A stretch of 64,000 bases of DNA from Flavobacteriaceae bacterium. Lineage in GTDB: Bacteria > Bacteroidota > Bacteroidia > Flavobacteriales > Flavobacteriaceae. A program made the translations under genes and the position numbers. Shown here in pieces: positions 35,547 to 45,101 of the stretch. Every line of letters begins with the position of its first letter. Position 1 is the stretch's first letter. Below the pieces are notes generated by a model, which was not told the origin of the DNA, did no database searches, and saw only the letters and a list, made by a program, of their open reading frames with translations. The stretch spans positions 30,711-94,710 of the forward strand of contig JANTGS010000001.1 of the NCBI GenBank assembly GCA_024762795.1. The letters are read 5' to 3'.

Positions 35547-36863
35547 ATGGAAAATGATAATACAGCTGTAGGCTTAGACATCGGGACAACAAAAATTGTT
35601 GCCATGGTTGGTAAAATGGACGCTTATCATAAGATAGAGGTACTCGGTATGGGGCGCTCTAAGAGTCTGGGTGTTCACAGAGGTGTGGTAAATAATATCA
35701 CTCAAACCATTCAGTCTATTCAAAAAGCAGTAGAAGAAGCGGAAAATATTTCCGGAAAAAAGATTGAAAAAGTGGATGTGGGCATCGCCGGACAACATAT
35801 AAGAAGTTTACATCACAGCGACTATATAACACGTGAAAACCCTGATAAGGTGATCGATGAAAATGATATCGAGCGTTTGATCAATCAAGTGTATAAACTT
35901 GTGATGTTACCGGGAGAAGAGATCATTCATGTGTTGCCTCAGGATTATAAAGTAGACGGTCAGGCCGAGATCAAAACCCCTATCGGAATGTACGGAGGCA
36001 GGCTCGAGGCTAATTTTCATGTGGTGGTTGGGCAGGTTTCTTCCATCAGAAATATAGGTAGATGCATAAAAAGTGCCGGACTTGAATTATCGAGCATAAC
36101 TCTTGAACCTCTGGCTTCAGCCAATGCAGTGTTGAGTCAGGAAGAAAAAGAGGCGGGTGTTGCTCTGATAGATATAGGAGGGGGAACTACGGATCTTGCC
36201 ATCTTTAAAGATGGAATCATTAGGCATACGGCCGTGATTCCTTTTGGAGGCAATGTGATCACAGAAGACATCAAAGAAGGGTGTTCGATCATTGAAAAAC
36301 AGGCAGAATTGCTGAAAACTAAATTTGGTTCGGCATGGCCGGGAGAAAATAAGGATAATGAAATCGTTTCCATACCCGGATTAAGAGGAAGAGATCCGAA
36401 AGAGATAACCTTAAAGAATCTTTCCAAGATCATTCATGCCCGGGTAGTTGAAATCGTACAGCAGGTTTATCTTGAGATCAAGAATTACGGTTATGAAGAA
36501 AAGAAGAAAAAACTTATTGCCGGAATTGTTCTAACGGGTGGGGGTGCTCAGTTAAAACATGTAAAACAACTCGTAGAGTACATTACAGGAATGGATACCC
36601 GTATCGGCTACCCGAATGAGCATCTGTCTGGTAACAGCGATGTGGAATTATCGAGTCCGCAATACGCAACTGCTGTTGGTCTTTTAATGAACGGGTTAAA
36701 CGAATCAGATAAAAAATCCAAGGCCGAAGAAGTTTCTGTAAGGGAAACTACAGTTTTAAAGGATGATGCTGTAAAAGAAGATAAAAAACAAAAAGAACCC
36801 AAAAGGACCATCTTTGAAAGATGGGTTGAAAAGTTTCGCGACTTTTTAGAAAATGCAGAATAA
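35547..36863 (+). CDS. ftsA: Cell division protein FtsA
   Basis: An actin-like ATPase tethering FtsZ to the membrane. The 438-aa protein has the phosphate 1 motif VGLDIGTTKIVAMVG, the 1C domain with VDVGIAGQHI, the phosphate 2 motif ALIDIGGGTTDLAIF and the adenosine motif GIVLTGGGAQLKH. The C-terminal end RTIFERWVEKFRDFLENAE is the amphipathic membrane-targeting helix. It lies 3 nt after ftsQ and 34 nt before ftsZ. Confidence 0.96.
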   Translation: MENDNTAVGLDIGTTKIVAMVGKMDAYHKIEVLGMGRSKSLGVHRGVVNNITQTIQSIQKAVEEAENISGKKIEKVDVGIAGQHIRSLHHSDYITRENPDKVIDENDIERLINQVYKLVMLPGEEIIHVLPQDYKVDGQAEIKTPIGMYGGRLEANFHVVVGQVSSIRNIGRCIKSAGLELSSITLEPLASANAVLSQEEKEAGVALIDIGGGTTDLAIFKDGIIRHTAVIPFGGNVITEDIKEGCSIIEKQAELLKTKFGSAWPGENKDNEIVSIPGLRGRDPKEITLKNLSKIIHARVVEIVQQVYLEIKNYGYEEKKKKLIAGIVLTGGGAQLKHVKQLVEYITGMDTRIGYPNEHLSGNSDVELSSPQYATAVGLLMNGLNESDKKSKAEEVSVRETTVLKDDAVKEDKKQKEPKRTIFERWVEKFRDFLENAE

Positions 36864-36897
36864 AAAAGTAAATATAAAACCTCTTTAATAATAAGTT

Positions 36898-38784
36898 ATG
36901 AGTAGTATAGATTTTAATAACATTTCATTTGATTTACCTAAGAATCAATCCAACGTGATTAAAGTAATTGGAGTAGGTGGAGGTGGAAGTAATGCCGTGA
37001 ACCATATGTTCTCAAAAGGAATCAGAGGTGTTGATTTTGTTATTTGCAATACCGATTCACAGGCATTGCACAACAGCCCGGTGCCTATAAAGATCCAGCT
37101 GGGGGCAACCCTTACCGAAGGTTTAGGAGCCGGAGCTAACCCTACCATTGGTGAAGAAGCAGCCAAAGAGAGTATAGAAGATATAAGAAATATGCTCGAC
37201 AGGCAATCAAAAATGCTGTTTATTACGGTAGGAATGGGTGGTGGAACAGGTACCGGAGCTGCTCCGGTCATTGCCAAGATTGCCAGAGAAATGGATATCC
37301 TTACCGTGGGTATAGTAACCACACCTTTTGCCTTTGAAGGTAAATTACGTAATGAACAAGCCCAGTTAGGGATTGAAAAATTGCGTGAACATGTAGATTC
37401 GCTGGTCATTATCAATAATAATAAATTAAGAGAGGTTTTTGGTAATTTGGGCTTTAAAGCCGGCTTTTCAAAAGCTGATGAGGTTTTATCTACAGCTGCT
37501 ACCGGAATTGCACAGGTAATTACTCATCATTATACACAGAATATTGACTTAAGAGATGCCAAGACAGTTCTTTCCGACAGTGGTACTGCCATTATGGGAT
37601 CTGCTACAGCTTCAGGAACTAACCGTGCTCAGGATGTAATTACCAAGGCTTTGGATTCTCCGTTGCTGAATGATAACAGAATCACCGGAGCCAAGAAAGT
37701 ACTGTTGTTGATCATTTCAGGAACTACTGAGGTTACCATTGATGAGATTGGAGAGATCAATGATTATATCCAGTCTGAAGCCAAAACCAATGTGGATATT
37801 ATAATGGGAGTTGGAGAAGATGAAAGTCTGGGAGATGCGATCTCTGTAACAATCATTGCAACGGGATTTGCCTATGATCAGCAGGAAGCAATTACATCTC
37901 TCGATTCAAGAAGGATCATTCATAAACTGGAAGACAACACCAGACAGAATATAAAACAAACTTCACCTGTAGAGAAGGAGGTTCAAACCAAAGTTGCCGA
38001 GCCTGTGGTGGTAAAGCACAGGCTTGAAGAAGTTGAAGAAGAAAAGACTGAAAAGCCAAAAGATGAGATCGTTCATTCCTTAGAAAAGGTTAAAGAAGAG
38101 GTTGATGAGGATGATTTTATCATTTTTGATTCTCATATTGAGGAAGCTAAAGAAAAATCTGTTGAAGAAACAGAAAATCAATTCGAATTCACTTTTGATC
38201 TTCCTATCAAGGATTCCTGTTCAGGAAATTCTGAGCAGGTTAAGCAAACCACTGATGTAAGAGAAATGGAGGTTGTGGATATGGAGGTGGTTAAGCCTGA
38301 AAGACCACAAAATGAGAAGATCAAATATACGCTTGAGTTAGAAGATGAATTTGCTCCTGAGATCAAAGCACTGAACGAGATCAAAGAAGATGAAGATATG
38401 AAGATAGAGTTAAAGGCTGATAACAGAAGGAACGAGGAGATACAAAACCCTAACCTGAGTAAAAAAGAACCTAATGAAAGTGATAATATTACTGAGGAGG
38501 AAGTATCACCGCTTAATCTGACCATTTCTGAGTTACGAAAAAGAGCTGATGAAAGGAGGAAAAGAATGAAGGATTTTAATTATAAATTTATCAATAGATT
38601 GAATCAGAATATCGATGATATTGAAAGTCAGCCTGCCTATAAAAGAATGGGGGTTGATATTGACGGAGGAATTCCTTCTTCTGAGAATAGTATGAATAAA
38701 TCGAGAACTACCCTAAATCTGGATGATAATGATGAGATCCAGTTTAGATCAAATAATTCCTTTTTACACGATAATGTTGATTAG
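36898..38784 (+). CDS. ftsZ: Cell division protein FtsZ
   Basis: A tubulin-like GTPase forming the Z ring. The core (about 1-325) has VIGVGGGGSNAVNHM, the tubulin signature GMGGGTGTGAAPVIA and the T7 loop region NVDIIMGVGEDESLGD. A long acidic, Glu/Lys-rich linker (about 340-560) and a basic segment (RKRADERRKRMKDF) follow, typical of Flavobacteriia, and the protein ends NSFLHDNVD. At 628 aa it has the long form usual in the group. It is the last gene of the dcw cluster. Confidence 0.96.
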   Translation: MSSIDFNNISFDLPKNQSNVIKVIGVGGGGSNAVNHMFSKGIRGVDFVICNTDSQALHNSPVPIKIQLGATLTEGLGAGANPTIGEEAAKESIEDIRNMLDRQSKMLFITVGMGGGTGTGAAPVIAKIAREMDILTVGIVTTPFAFEGKLRNEQAQLGIEKLREHVDSLVIINNNKLREVFGNLGFKAGFSKADEVLSTAATGIAQVITHHYTQNIDLRDAKTVLSDSGTAIMGSATASGTNRAQDVITKALDSPLLNDNRITGAKKVLLLIISGTTEVTIDEIGEINDYIQSEAKTNVDIIMGVGEDESLGDAISVTIIATGFAYDQQEAITSLDSRRIIHKLEDNTRQNIKQTSPVEKEVQTKVAEPVVVKHRLEEVEEEKTEKPKDEIVHSLEKVKEEVDEDDFIIFDSHIEEAKEKSVEETENQFEFTFDLPIKDSCSGNSEQVKQTTDVREMEVVDMEVVKPERPQNEKIKYTLELEDEFAPEIKALNEIKEDEDMKIELKADNRRNEEIQNPNLSKKEPNESDNITEEEVSPLNLTISELRKRADERRKRMKDFNYKFINRLNQNIDDIESQPAYKRMGVDIDGGIPSSENSMNKSRTTLNLDDNDEIQFRSNNSFLHDNVD

Positions 38785-38817
38785 TTTAATAAATTTAGTT
38801 TTTTGTTAGTGGGAAAA

Positions 38818-38853
38818 ACCCGGGTCAGAAATTTCTGATCCGGGTCTTTTTTT
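38818..38853. terminator. Terminator after ftsZ
   Basis: ACCCGGGTCAGAAA pairs with TTTCTGATCCGGGT (one mismatch), followed by CTTTTTTT. The strong hairpin closes the dcw operon. It may also slow transcription from the convergent gene. Confidence 0.9.
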
Positions 38854-38872
38854 GCAGGTAATTTTGATCAAT

Positions 38873-41800
38873 TTATTCTAAGATCAGGCGTTTAGCAGCT
38901 TGTTGATTTCCTTGAATTATTTTAATGAAATAGATTCCTTTTGAGAGGTGATCTAAATTGATCTCATAAAAATTTTGTAAGATTCTGTTCTTTCTAAAAA
39001 CCATTTTTCCGGTAAGATCGTAAACAGAAATCTGCATTTCATCATTGCTTTCCCGTTGAATAAAGAATGTTCCTCTTGACGGATTGGGGTACAGTGTAAA
39101 GCTCTTCTTTTCAAAGCCATTTACCGCCAATACTGCTGTGGCGTCAATGGTAAAGTCATCAATTAAAGCTCCTTCACCATTTGTAGCCTGATCTGTTGCA
39201 AAAACAAATCTGAAAATTATATTTTTTTCAGCGTTCAATGCAGATAGATTATAGCTGTATTCTTTTAGTGAGGCCTGAGTACCTGTCCATTGTTTCCCAA
39301 CAGTTATAGGCCTCTCGGCATTGATGTAATTACTGTTATACCAGTTCGGATCTGATTTGCTGCCCAGAATATTCCAGGTTAAACCCTGATCGGTAGTGTA
39401 TTCCATATAAAGTACATCCCAGTTTTCTTCTATATCAAAAGCCATTTTGAATTTTAGAACAGGATTCTCCATTTTTGACAGATCGTAGCAGGGAGAGATC
39501 AGATAACTGGTAGTTTCATCGGTATAATTACCTGTTGGATTTGTGATGTATGCATTTTGTGTAAGGTCTTTAAATTTGGTAGTTGTTGAAATACCTTTTT
39601 GCCAAAGCTGTGTATTATTACCTGTAGTCTCCACCATCCATTCATCAGGATTTACATCGCCAAAAGTGTTGATATATTTCCCTGAAGAGGAATTGTTGAT
39701 GTTAAAATCGGCGGATAAAGAATTATTATCAGAGAAAGCATCTCCGTTTATAGTGGTCTCCACCTGAATTCGGTGATTGCCAAAAGCCAGATCATTATTT
39801 TCGGGAAGCAGAATCTCCTGAGTCTGATTGGATTTTATATTTCCTTTGAACTGATGAGCATAATCGGTACCGTCTATTTGGTAGTTGATGTCAACCGTAT
39901 TGATATCGTTGAGTCCATTATTTTTAACAAGAATCTTTGGTGTAATACCACTGCAGCTCACGGAATTTTTATTTACCATCTGTAAGAGGCTGATATCCTT
40001 TCCGGCCTTTTTAACTATTATCGGAGTTTGCCATACTCCTCTGCCATAGGTGCCTGCAGTCAGGGTTTCGTCGTCTACATTTATTTCCAGGTCTTTTACG
40101 GGCACATTAGGTAGGTTATTTGAGAAAACTTCCCATTGAAGCATTTTATCATTGATATGGTAAACCCCTAAACTGGTACCAACATAAAGATCATTGTCCG
40201 GACTATGTCTTTGATGTTTGATAATGAATTTGGGTTCACCGGGTAAATTGATATTGATATCAGTCCATTTTGTACCACCATCTATCGATTTCATTACGCC
40301 GTTAGAATTAAAACCTCCAATGGTCACATAAACTATAGAATTGTCATTATGGTTAATTTCGATTGAAGTGATCGAACTTGGAAATGAATAATCAATCTTA
40401 GTGAAACTTGTTCCTCCATCAGTACTTTTGTACAATTCATTACTTCTGGAAACATAAACAAGATTAGGATCAGTTTTTGAGATTCGGATATTGTTCAGGT
40501 CTCCACCAAAAACTCCATCCGATACAGCCTCCCAGGTTTTATTATTATTTAATTTATAAAGTTTTTTGTATCCTGCAAAAATTTCGCCATCTCTGTTGAT
40601 TACCAGAGGGGTTATCCAGTTTCCGCCACTATCGTTATTATCCTCATCAACTTCATCATCAGGAGCCTGCGTGATCTGTCCACCACTTGAAACCCCGGCA
40701 TTGTAAGAAACATTCAAACTACTGCCGTGTTGCGTAAAACCGTAATAAATATTCTGGTCATTTGGGTCAACGGCACAATCCATTCCATCTCCTCCATGAT
40801 ATTTGTACCAGGCATTGTTGTTATACCCGAAACCTCCGTTATCCTGAAGCCCTCCTACGATATATTCTTTTGAATTTTTGGCAGTAGAGATTCTGTAATA
40901 TTGACTGATCACAAGATTCTCTGTAAGATCTTTAAAACTTGCACCATTATCCGCTGATTCATAGATTCCACCGTCAGTTCCGGCGTAAAGTTTAGAGTTG
41001 TAATATCTTAAGAAGTGAATATCTGCATGGGTGTAATTTGGTTCAGAAGTATTCCACCAGTGATTCAACTGGGTAAAATCATCACCTCCACTTGTAGATT
41101 TCCATATATCGAGTACTCCTACGAACAGGGTATTCGCATCGGTTGGAGAAACCGTGAGTGCCATATCATACCAGGCCTGTTTACTTCCACTAAAAATATC
41201 ATCTTCTTCGTCTGTTTTGGTAAATGTTGTTCCACTGTCAGTGGATCTGTAAATCCCGTTAAAGGAGTTGTCTTTAGTGGCACTTAATACGTAAACTATA
41301 TTTATATTTGCTGGAGAAACACCAATAGTCATCCTTGAGGAAGAAGCAGGTAAGTTGCTGGAAATTTTTGAAAAGCTTATACCACCGTTGACAGATTTAT
41401 AAAACTCAGAAGAGGTTACTGCATAAAGAGTATTTGGATCGTTTGGCCTCATCTTAATATCCCGGATATTACCACTTAATTTTCTTCTCCAGTTAACTCC
41501 AGCATCATCAGTTCGGTAAAAGCCCTGATTGGTGGCTACCCAAAGAATTTTGGAATCATCGGGATTGATAATAATTTCATTGGCTACACTGTTAGGACTG
41601 TTAAATTCGAGTCCTGTTTTGTTCCAGGTTTTCCCTCCGTCAATAGATTTCATAACTCCAACACTGTAGGTATCACGTGCATCGTCATCTCCGGTAACAA
41701 TATAGATAATTTCTGAATTTTTAGGGTCAATAGCTATTCCTGAAACACCTATTTGTGGCAGATTATCGGTTAAGGGGCTCCAGTTTTTTCCTTTATCGGT

Positions 41801-42256
41801 GGATTTCCAGAGTCCTCCGGAGGGAGCTCCAACATAAAAGGTGCTTGAATTATTCGGATCAATGATAAAGGTATTGACGCGTCCCTGTCCCGATTTCACA
41901 TTGGTTGTATAGGGTCCTAAGGTAGTCCAGTTACTGGTATTATCGTATTTTTTCGCAATGGTTTCCTTTTGTTTCCATGCACTCCAGAGTTCTGAAGGAG
42001 CCGCTACACTTCCATTGTATAAGTAATTCCTCCAGTGGTCTTCCCATCGTTTAAAAGGTTTATAACCACTACCTTTAGCTTTCCAGTCTCTGTTTTTAAA
42101 ATAATCGTTAAATCTTTGATTGATTTCTTTGAAGGTTAGTTTGGAAACTGTATTCTTATTTTTTTGATCCTGCTGCAACCATGGAGCATTTTCATTGTAT
42201 TGCCCAAAGGAATGTATAGTAAAAAAAATAATATATAGAATAAGATACCTTCTCAT
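38873..42256 (-). CDS. Large secreted beta-propeller protein with type IX sorting domain
   Basis: A 1127-aa secreted protein. The signal peptide is MRRYLILYIIFFTIHSFGQ. The N-terminal two thirds contain many sialidase/VPS10-like (BNR) repeats of the form KSTDKGKNWSPL and KSIDGGKTWNKTG, which should form one or two beta-propellers. A CARDB-like segment (about 770-860) and a jelly-roll-like domain (about 880-1040) follow. The last 80 residues (LYPNPSRGTFFIQ...LTGKMVF...KGIYFIKI) are a type A C-terminal sorting domain for export and surface attachment. No Asp-box glycosidase catalytic residues were identified, so it may bind rather than cut. It follows two small envelope genes on the same strand. 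Confidence 0.88.
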   Translation of the reverse strand: MRRYLILYIIFFTIHSFGQYNENAPWLQQDQKNKNTVSKLTFKEINQRFNDYFKNRDWKAKGSGYKPFKRWEDHWRNYLYNGSVAAPSELWSAWKQKETIAKKYDNTSNWTTLGPYTTNVKSGQGRVNTFIIDPNNSSTFYVGAPSGGLWKSTDKGKNWSPLTDNLPQIGVSGIAIDPKNSEIIYIVTGDDDARDTYSVGVMKSIDGGKTWNKTGLEFNSPNSVANEIIINPDDSKILWVATNQGFYRTDDAGVNWRRKLSGNIRDIKMRPNDPNTLYAVTSSEFYKSVNGGISFSKISSNLPASSSRMTIGVSPANINIVYVLSATKDNSFNGIYRSTDSGTTFTKTDEEDDIFSGSKQAWYDMALTVSPTDANTLFVGVLDIWKSTSGGDDFTQLNHWWNTSEPNYTHADIHFLRYYNSKLYAGTDGGIYESADNGASFKDLTENLVISQYYRISTAKNSKEYIVGGLQDNGGFGYNNNAWYKYHGGDGMDCAVDPNDQNIYYGFTQHGSSLNVSYNAGVSSGGQITQAPDDEVDEDNNDSGGNWITPLVINRDGEIFAGYKKLYKLNNNKTWEAVSDGVFGGDLNNIRISKTDPNLVYVSRSNELYKSTDGGTSFTKIDYSFPSSITSIEINHNDNSIVYVTIGGFNSNGVMKSIDGGTKWTDININLPGEPKFIIKHQRHSPDNDLYVGTSLGVYHINDKMLQWEVFSNNLPNVPVKDLEINVDDETLTAGTYGRGVWQTPIIVKKAGKDISLLQMVNKNSVSCSGITPKILVKNNGLNDINTVDINYQIDGTDYAHQFKGNIKSNQTQEILLPENNDLAFGNHRIQVETTINGDAFSDNNSLSADFNINNSSSGKYINTFGDVNPDEWMVETTGNNTQLWQKGISTTTKFKDLTQNAYITNPTGNYTDETTSYLISPCYDLSKMENPVLKFKMAFDIEENWDVLYMEYTTDQGLTWNILGSKSDPNWYNSNYINAERPITVGKQWTGTQASLKEYSYNLSALNAEKNIIFRFVFATDQATNGEGALIDDFTIDATAVLAVNGFEKKSFTLYPNPSRGTFFIQRESNDEMQISVYDLTGKMVFRKNRILQNFYEINLDHLSKGIYFIKIIQGNQQAAKRLILE

Positions 42257-42301
42257 AGTTGCGGGGGTTATGTTTTCATTTCCTAATATATAAAAAATGT
42301 A

Positions 42302-42814
42302 TTATTTGTTGCTCAGATTCTTTGTTATTATTGAATCATTAATTTTTTTAACTTCTATTATTTTTTTCATATCATCATTGGGTACGGTTACAGAAAGTAC
42401 ATATTGTGCGATTTTCCATTTGCCGTTTTTTACTTTTTTCATTACTCCCGATCCTCTGCAAACACCCATCCAGGTATCCAAAATTTCATCAAACCAGGCT
42501 ATTTTTTGATTCTCTGAAAAATAAACATTTCTTTTTAAAGGTTTAAAATCCCAGGTCTGTTTTTTATCAAAATACGGTTTTGAAAAAGATTTGAATTCGT
42601 CAACATTCCATATTTCATTTGCATCTGTTCCTATAAAAACACCATCTTTGGTAAAAGCATTGAAATAGTTGTCGAAATTGGCATCGGCAACATCTTTATG
42701 CCATTGATCAAGGGTCTGATTTACAAGTTTTTCATCTTTATTTTGAGCTGCAGATGAAATACTGATCAATAACAGAAATAAAAATGATATGGGTATGAAA
42801 CGTTTTGAAACCAT
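42302..42814 (-). CDS. Secreted SnoaL/NTF2-like protein
   Basis: A 170-aa protein with a signal peptide (LFLLLISISSAAQ) and a SnoaL-like cone fold: LVNQTLDQWHKDVADANFDNYFNAFTKDGVFIGTDANE, then WAWFDE-like IAWFDEILDTWMG and GKWKIAQYVLSV. Such domains bind small molecules or are catalytically simple; no substrate can be inferred. It lies 6 nt after the lipoprotein gene and 45 nt before the large type IX protein. Confidence 0.8.
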   Translation of the reverse strand: MVSKRFIPISFLFLLLISISSAAQNKDEKLVNQTLDQWHKDVADANFDNYFNAFTKDGVFIGTDANEIWNVDEFKSFSKPYFDKKQTWDFKPLKRNVYFSENQKIAWFDEILDTWMGVCRGSGVMKKVKNGKWKIAQYVLSVTVPNDDMKKIIEVKKINDSIITKNLSNK

Positions 42815-42820
42815 GATTTA

Positions 42821-43396
42821 TTATTTAAATTCTTCATATTTAACAGTATCCATCACTACACTGTCGGTAGCTACTGTTTCGATAAAATCTTTAAGTTCTT
42901 TATTGATCTTTTCTTTGCTTACTTTGTTGTTTAGTTTTGAGTTGAGGGCATTAAAAGCTTCAAACACTTTTTGATATTCGGTTAAGACCTCATTTGAGGA
43001 CAAATTAGGTATGGTTGACATATCTTTAAGTCGTAAAGCCTCATTATTAATTACATTCAAACGGATCTTATAATCGGGAGTTTTAAAGGTCTCAATACGG
43101 ATAGAATCTTTGAGTTCCTGAGTTAACCGGGCCAGTTCTTCTGCATTGAAAAGAGTTTCTTCAGCGTTGGTATTTTGATTGTTACGCAAAAATTCATCTA
43201 TTTTTTGATATTCTTCCCAATTTTTTACTTGTTCCTTAGCCTTAGGTTTCAGGTTTTCGGTAATTTTTAGAGTGTAATTCTTAAGTGTAGTATCTCTTAG
43301 TTTTTCAGTTTGAAAAACGTTCTCCTGTGTTTTATTCTTTTTACATGAAAAGGACAGGAGGATGATAAAAAAGATAAAAAATTTTAAACTGTTCAT
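42821..43396 (-). CDS. Helical lipoprotein of unknown function
   Basis: A 191-aa predicted lipoprotein with signal peptide MNSLKFFIFFIILLSFSC (lipobox LSFSC). The mature part is highly charged and helical, rich in Lys, Glu, Asn and Leu, with probable coiled coil. No domain is recognised. A minus-strand -7 element lies 20 nt upstream. It heads a likely three-gene unit of envelope proteins that ends with the large type IX protein. Confidence 0.7.
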   Translation of the reverse strand: MNSLKFFIFFIILLSFSCKKNKTQENVFQTEKLRDTTLKNYTLKITENLKPKAKEQVKNWEEYQKIDEFLRNNQNTNAEETLFNAEELARLTQELKDSIRIETFKTPDYKIRLNVINNEALRLKDMSTIPNLSSNEVLTEYQKVFEAFNALNSKLNNKVSKEKINKELKDFIETVATDSVVMDTVKYEEFK

Positions 43397-43415
43397 TTTC
43401 TTCTAAATAGGATTC

Positions 43416-43423
43416 CAAAAATA
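43416..43423 (-). promoter_or_regulatory. -7 element for the three-gene envelope unit
   Basis: TATTTTTG on the minus strand, 19 nt before the lipoprotein ATG, fits TAnnTTTG. Confidence 0.55.
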
Positions 43424-43478
43424 CATAAAAATTATGCAACAGAAAATAAAAGTAGCTCCCTATTACATTTAATAATTT

Positions 43479-43486
43479 TATATTTG
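43479..43486 (+). promoter_or_regulatory. -7 element for the TDH-like gene
   Basis: TATATTTG fits TAnnTTTG and lies 19 nt before the ATG at 43506. Confidence 0.6.
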
Positions 43487-43505
43487 CAGGCATAAATAAC
43501 TTGTC

Positions 43506-44447
43506 ATGGAAACTAAAATATTGATCATAGGTGCCAGCGGTCAGATCGGTACAGAGCTCACACTTAAACTAAGGAAAATATACGGTAAAAAGAATGTTGT
43601 GGCAGCAGATATTCGTAACGGGAATTATGAAGTTATGGAATCAGGTCCTTTCGAAATTCTTGATGCTTTAAAGAAAAAAGAAATTATAAGGGTAGTTAAA
43701 AAACATAAGATCAACCATATTTATTTGATGGCGGCCATGTTATCTGCAATAGCAGAAAAGAAACCTAAAAAAGCATGGAGTCTCAATATGAATTCCCTTT
43801 TCAATGTATTGGAAATTGGTAAGGCCAAATTAGTTGATAAGATCTTCTGGCCCAGTTCTATTGCTGTATTTGGTCCGGATTCTCCAAAAAAGAATGCGCC
43901 ACAGGATACCATCATGAATCCAACAACGGTTTACGGAATAAGTAAAGTAGCCGGTGAGAACTGGTGCAATTATTATAATGTAAAATATGGCGTTGATGTT
44001 CGTACGGTACGTTACCCAGGAATTATAAGTTATAAAACAAATCCCGGCGGAGGAACTACCGATTATGCTGTTGAGATCTTTCATGCTGCCAAAAAATATA
44101 AGGCTTATAAGAGCTTTTTAAAAGAAGATGCGGTACTGCCTATGATGTATATGGAAGATGCCATTGATGCTACCATCAATGTGATGCAACATGATAAATT
44201 TGAAAAATATACTCCTTATAATATTGCAGCGATCAGTTTTGATCCTGCAGAGATTGCCAAAGAAATTAAAGGTTTTATTCCCGAATTTGAAATATCTTAT
44301 AAACCTGATAACCGACAAAAAATTGCCGAGAGCTGGCCGCAGACCATTGATGATTCACAGGCGCGAAAAGACTGGAATTGGAAGCATAATTATGAGTTGA
44401 AGGATCTGGTAAAGACTATGTTGGAAGGATTGCATTTTACTTATTAG
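43506..44447 (+). CDS. L-threonine 3-dehydrogenase-like epimerase
   Basis: A 313-aa extended short-chain dehydrogenase with NAD loop ILIIGASGQIGTEL. The catalytic triad is visible as SSIAVFG (Ser/Thr) and TTVYGISKVAGE (YxxxK). NPGGGTTDYAVEIFHAA and LPMMYMEDAIDATI match the UDP-galactose-epimerase-like threonine dehydrogenases, which turn threonine into 2-amino-3-oxobutyrate. Size fits. No glycine C-acetyltransferase gene is adjacent. Activity as another epimerase is possible. Confidence 0.82.
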   Translation: METKILIIGASGQIGTELTLKLRKIYGKKNVVAADIRNGNYEVMESGPFEILDALKKKEIIRVVKKHKINHIYLMAAMLSAIAEKKPKKAWSLNMNSLFNVLEIGKAKLVDKIFWPSSIAVFGPDSPKKNAPQDTIMNPTTVYGISKVAGENWCNYYNVKYGVDVRTVRYPGIISYKTNPGGGTTDYAVEIFHAAKKYKAYKSFLKEDAVLPMMYMEDAIDATINVMQHDKFEKYTPYNIAAISFDPAEIAKEIKGFIPEFEISYKPDNRQKIAESWPQTIDDSQARKDWNWKHNYELKDLVKTMLEGLHFTY

Positions 44448-44496
44448 TAAGAAAAAGTTAATGAATTCGTCTGTAATAAGGTGAAATAAAATAATT

Positions 44497-45099
44497 ATGC
44501 AAAAACTGATCGAGAAAAGCCTGATAGAAGGTAAAAGCTTTATTGAATATAAACAACTTGTATCCGATCTTTTAAAAGAAGGAAAATCAACGTGAGTTAC
44601 ACAGAATGACAGGTTTCTTGAATATTCTAAGCTGAATGACAAGAGGTTGAAACGTCTAAGCAAAAAGTTGAAGATCTCCGATAAAGCAAAGGAAAAAGCT
44701 GAGAAAGTGAAAAGGGAGTATCTTTGGTTGGTTCTTACCGAAAGCTGGTGTGGGGATGCAGCACATTCTTTACCGGTTTTACACAGATTTACCGAGGTTA
44801 ATCAAAATATTGATCTGCAGATCATTTCCAGAGATGAAAATCTTGAATTGATGGATCATTTTTTAACCAAAGGCTCACGGTCAATTCCTAAACTTGTTCT
44901 GGTTGAAAAAGATTCGATGAAGGTTTTGGGGAGCTGGGGCCCGTATCCGAAACCGGTTGTTGAACAGATCAAAGCTTATAAAGAAAAATGGGGTGAAGTG
45001 GATACCGATCTGAAAAAGGACCTTCAGGTATGGTATAATAATGATAAGGGTCAAAGTATTGAGAAAGAGATACTCGAACTGATGAATAAAATGATATAA
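44497..45099 (+). pseudogene. Thioredoxin family gene interrupted by an in-frame TGA
   Basis: From ATG 44497 the frame reads 32 codons (MQKLIEKSLIEGKSF...LKEGKST), then TGA at 44593-44595, then continues without shift to 45099. The downstream part alone is the ORF-track entry (TTG 44647). Homologues, as remembered, have Gly at this position, so a GGA-to-TGA change would explain it. The rest is sound: ESWCGDAAHSLPVL has the active-site-like WCGD, and RSIPKLVLVEKDS follows. This is a true nonsense mutation, a sequence error, or a shortened gene using a late start. Cytoplasmic redox role if active. Confidence 0.7.
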
Positions 45100-45101
45100 T
45101 T

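Noticed and set aside
44593-44595. TGA recoded as an amino acid
   Set aside because: Other genes in the window, such as mraZ, end in TGA, and there is no selenocysteine context, so recoding is unlikely.
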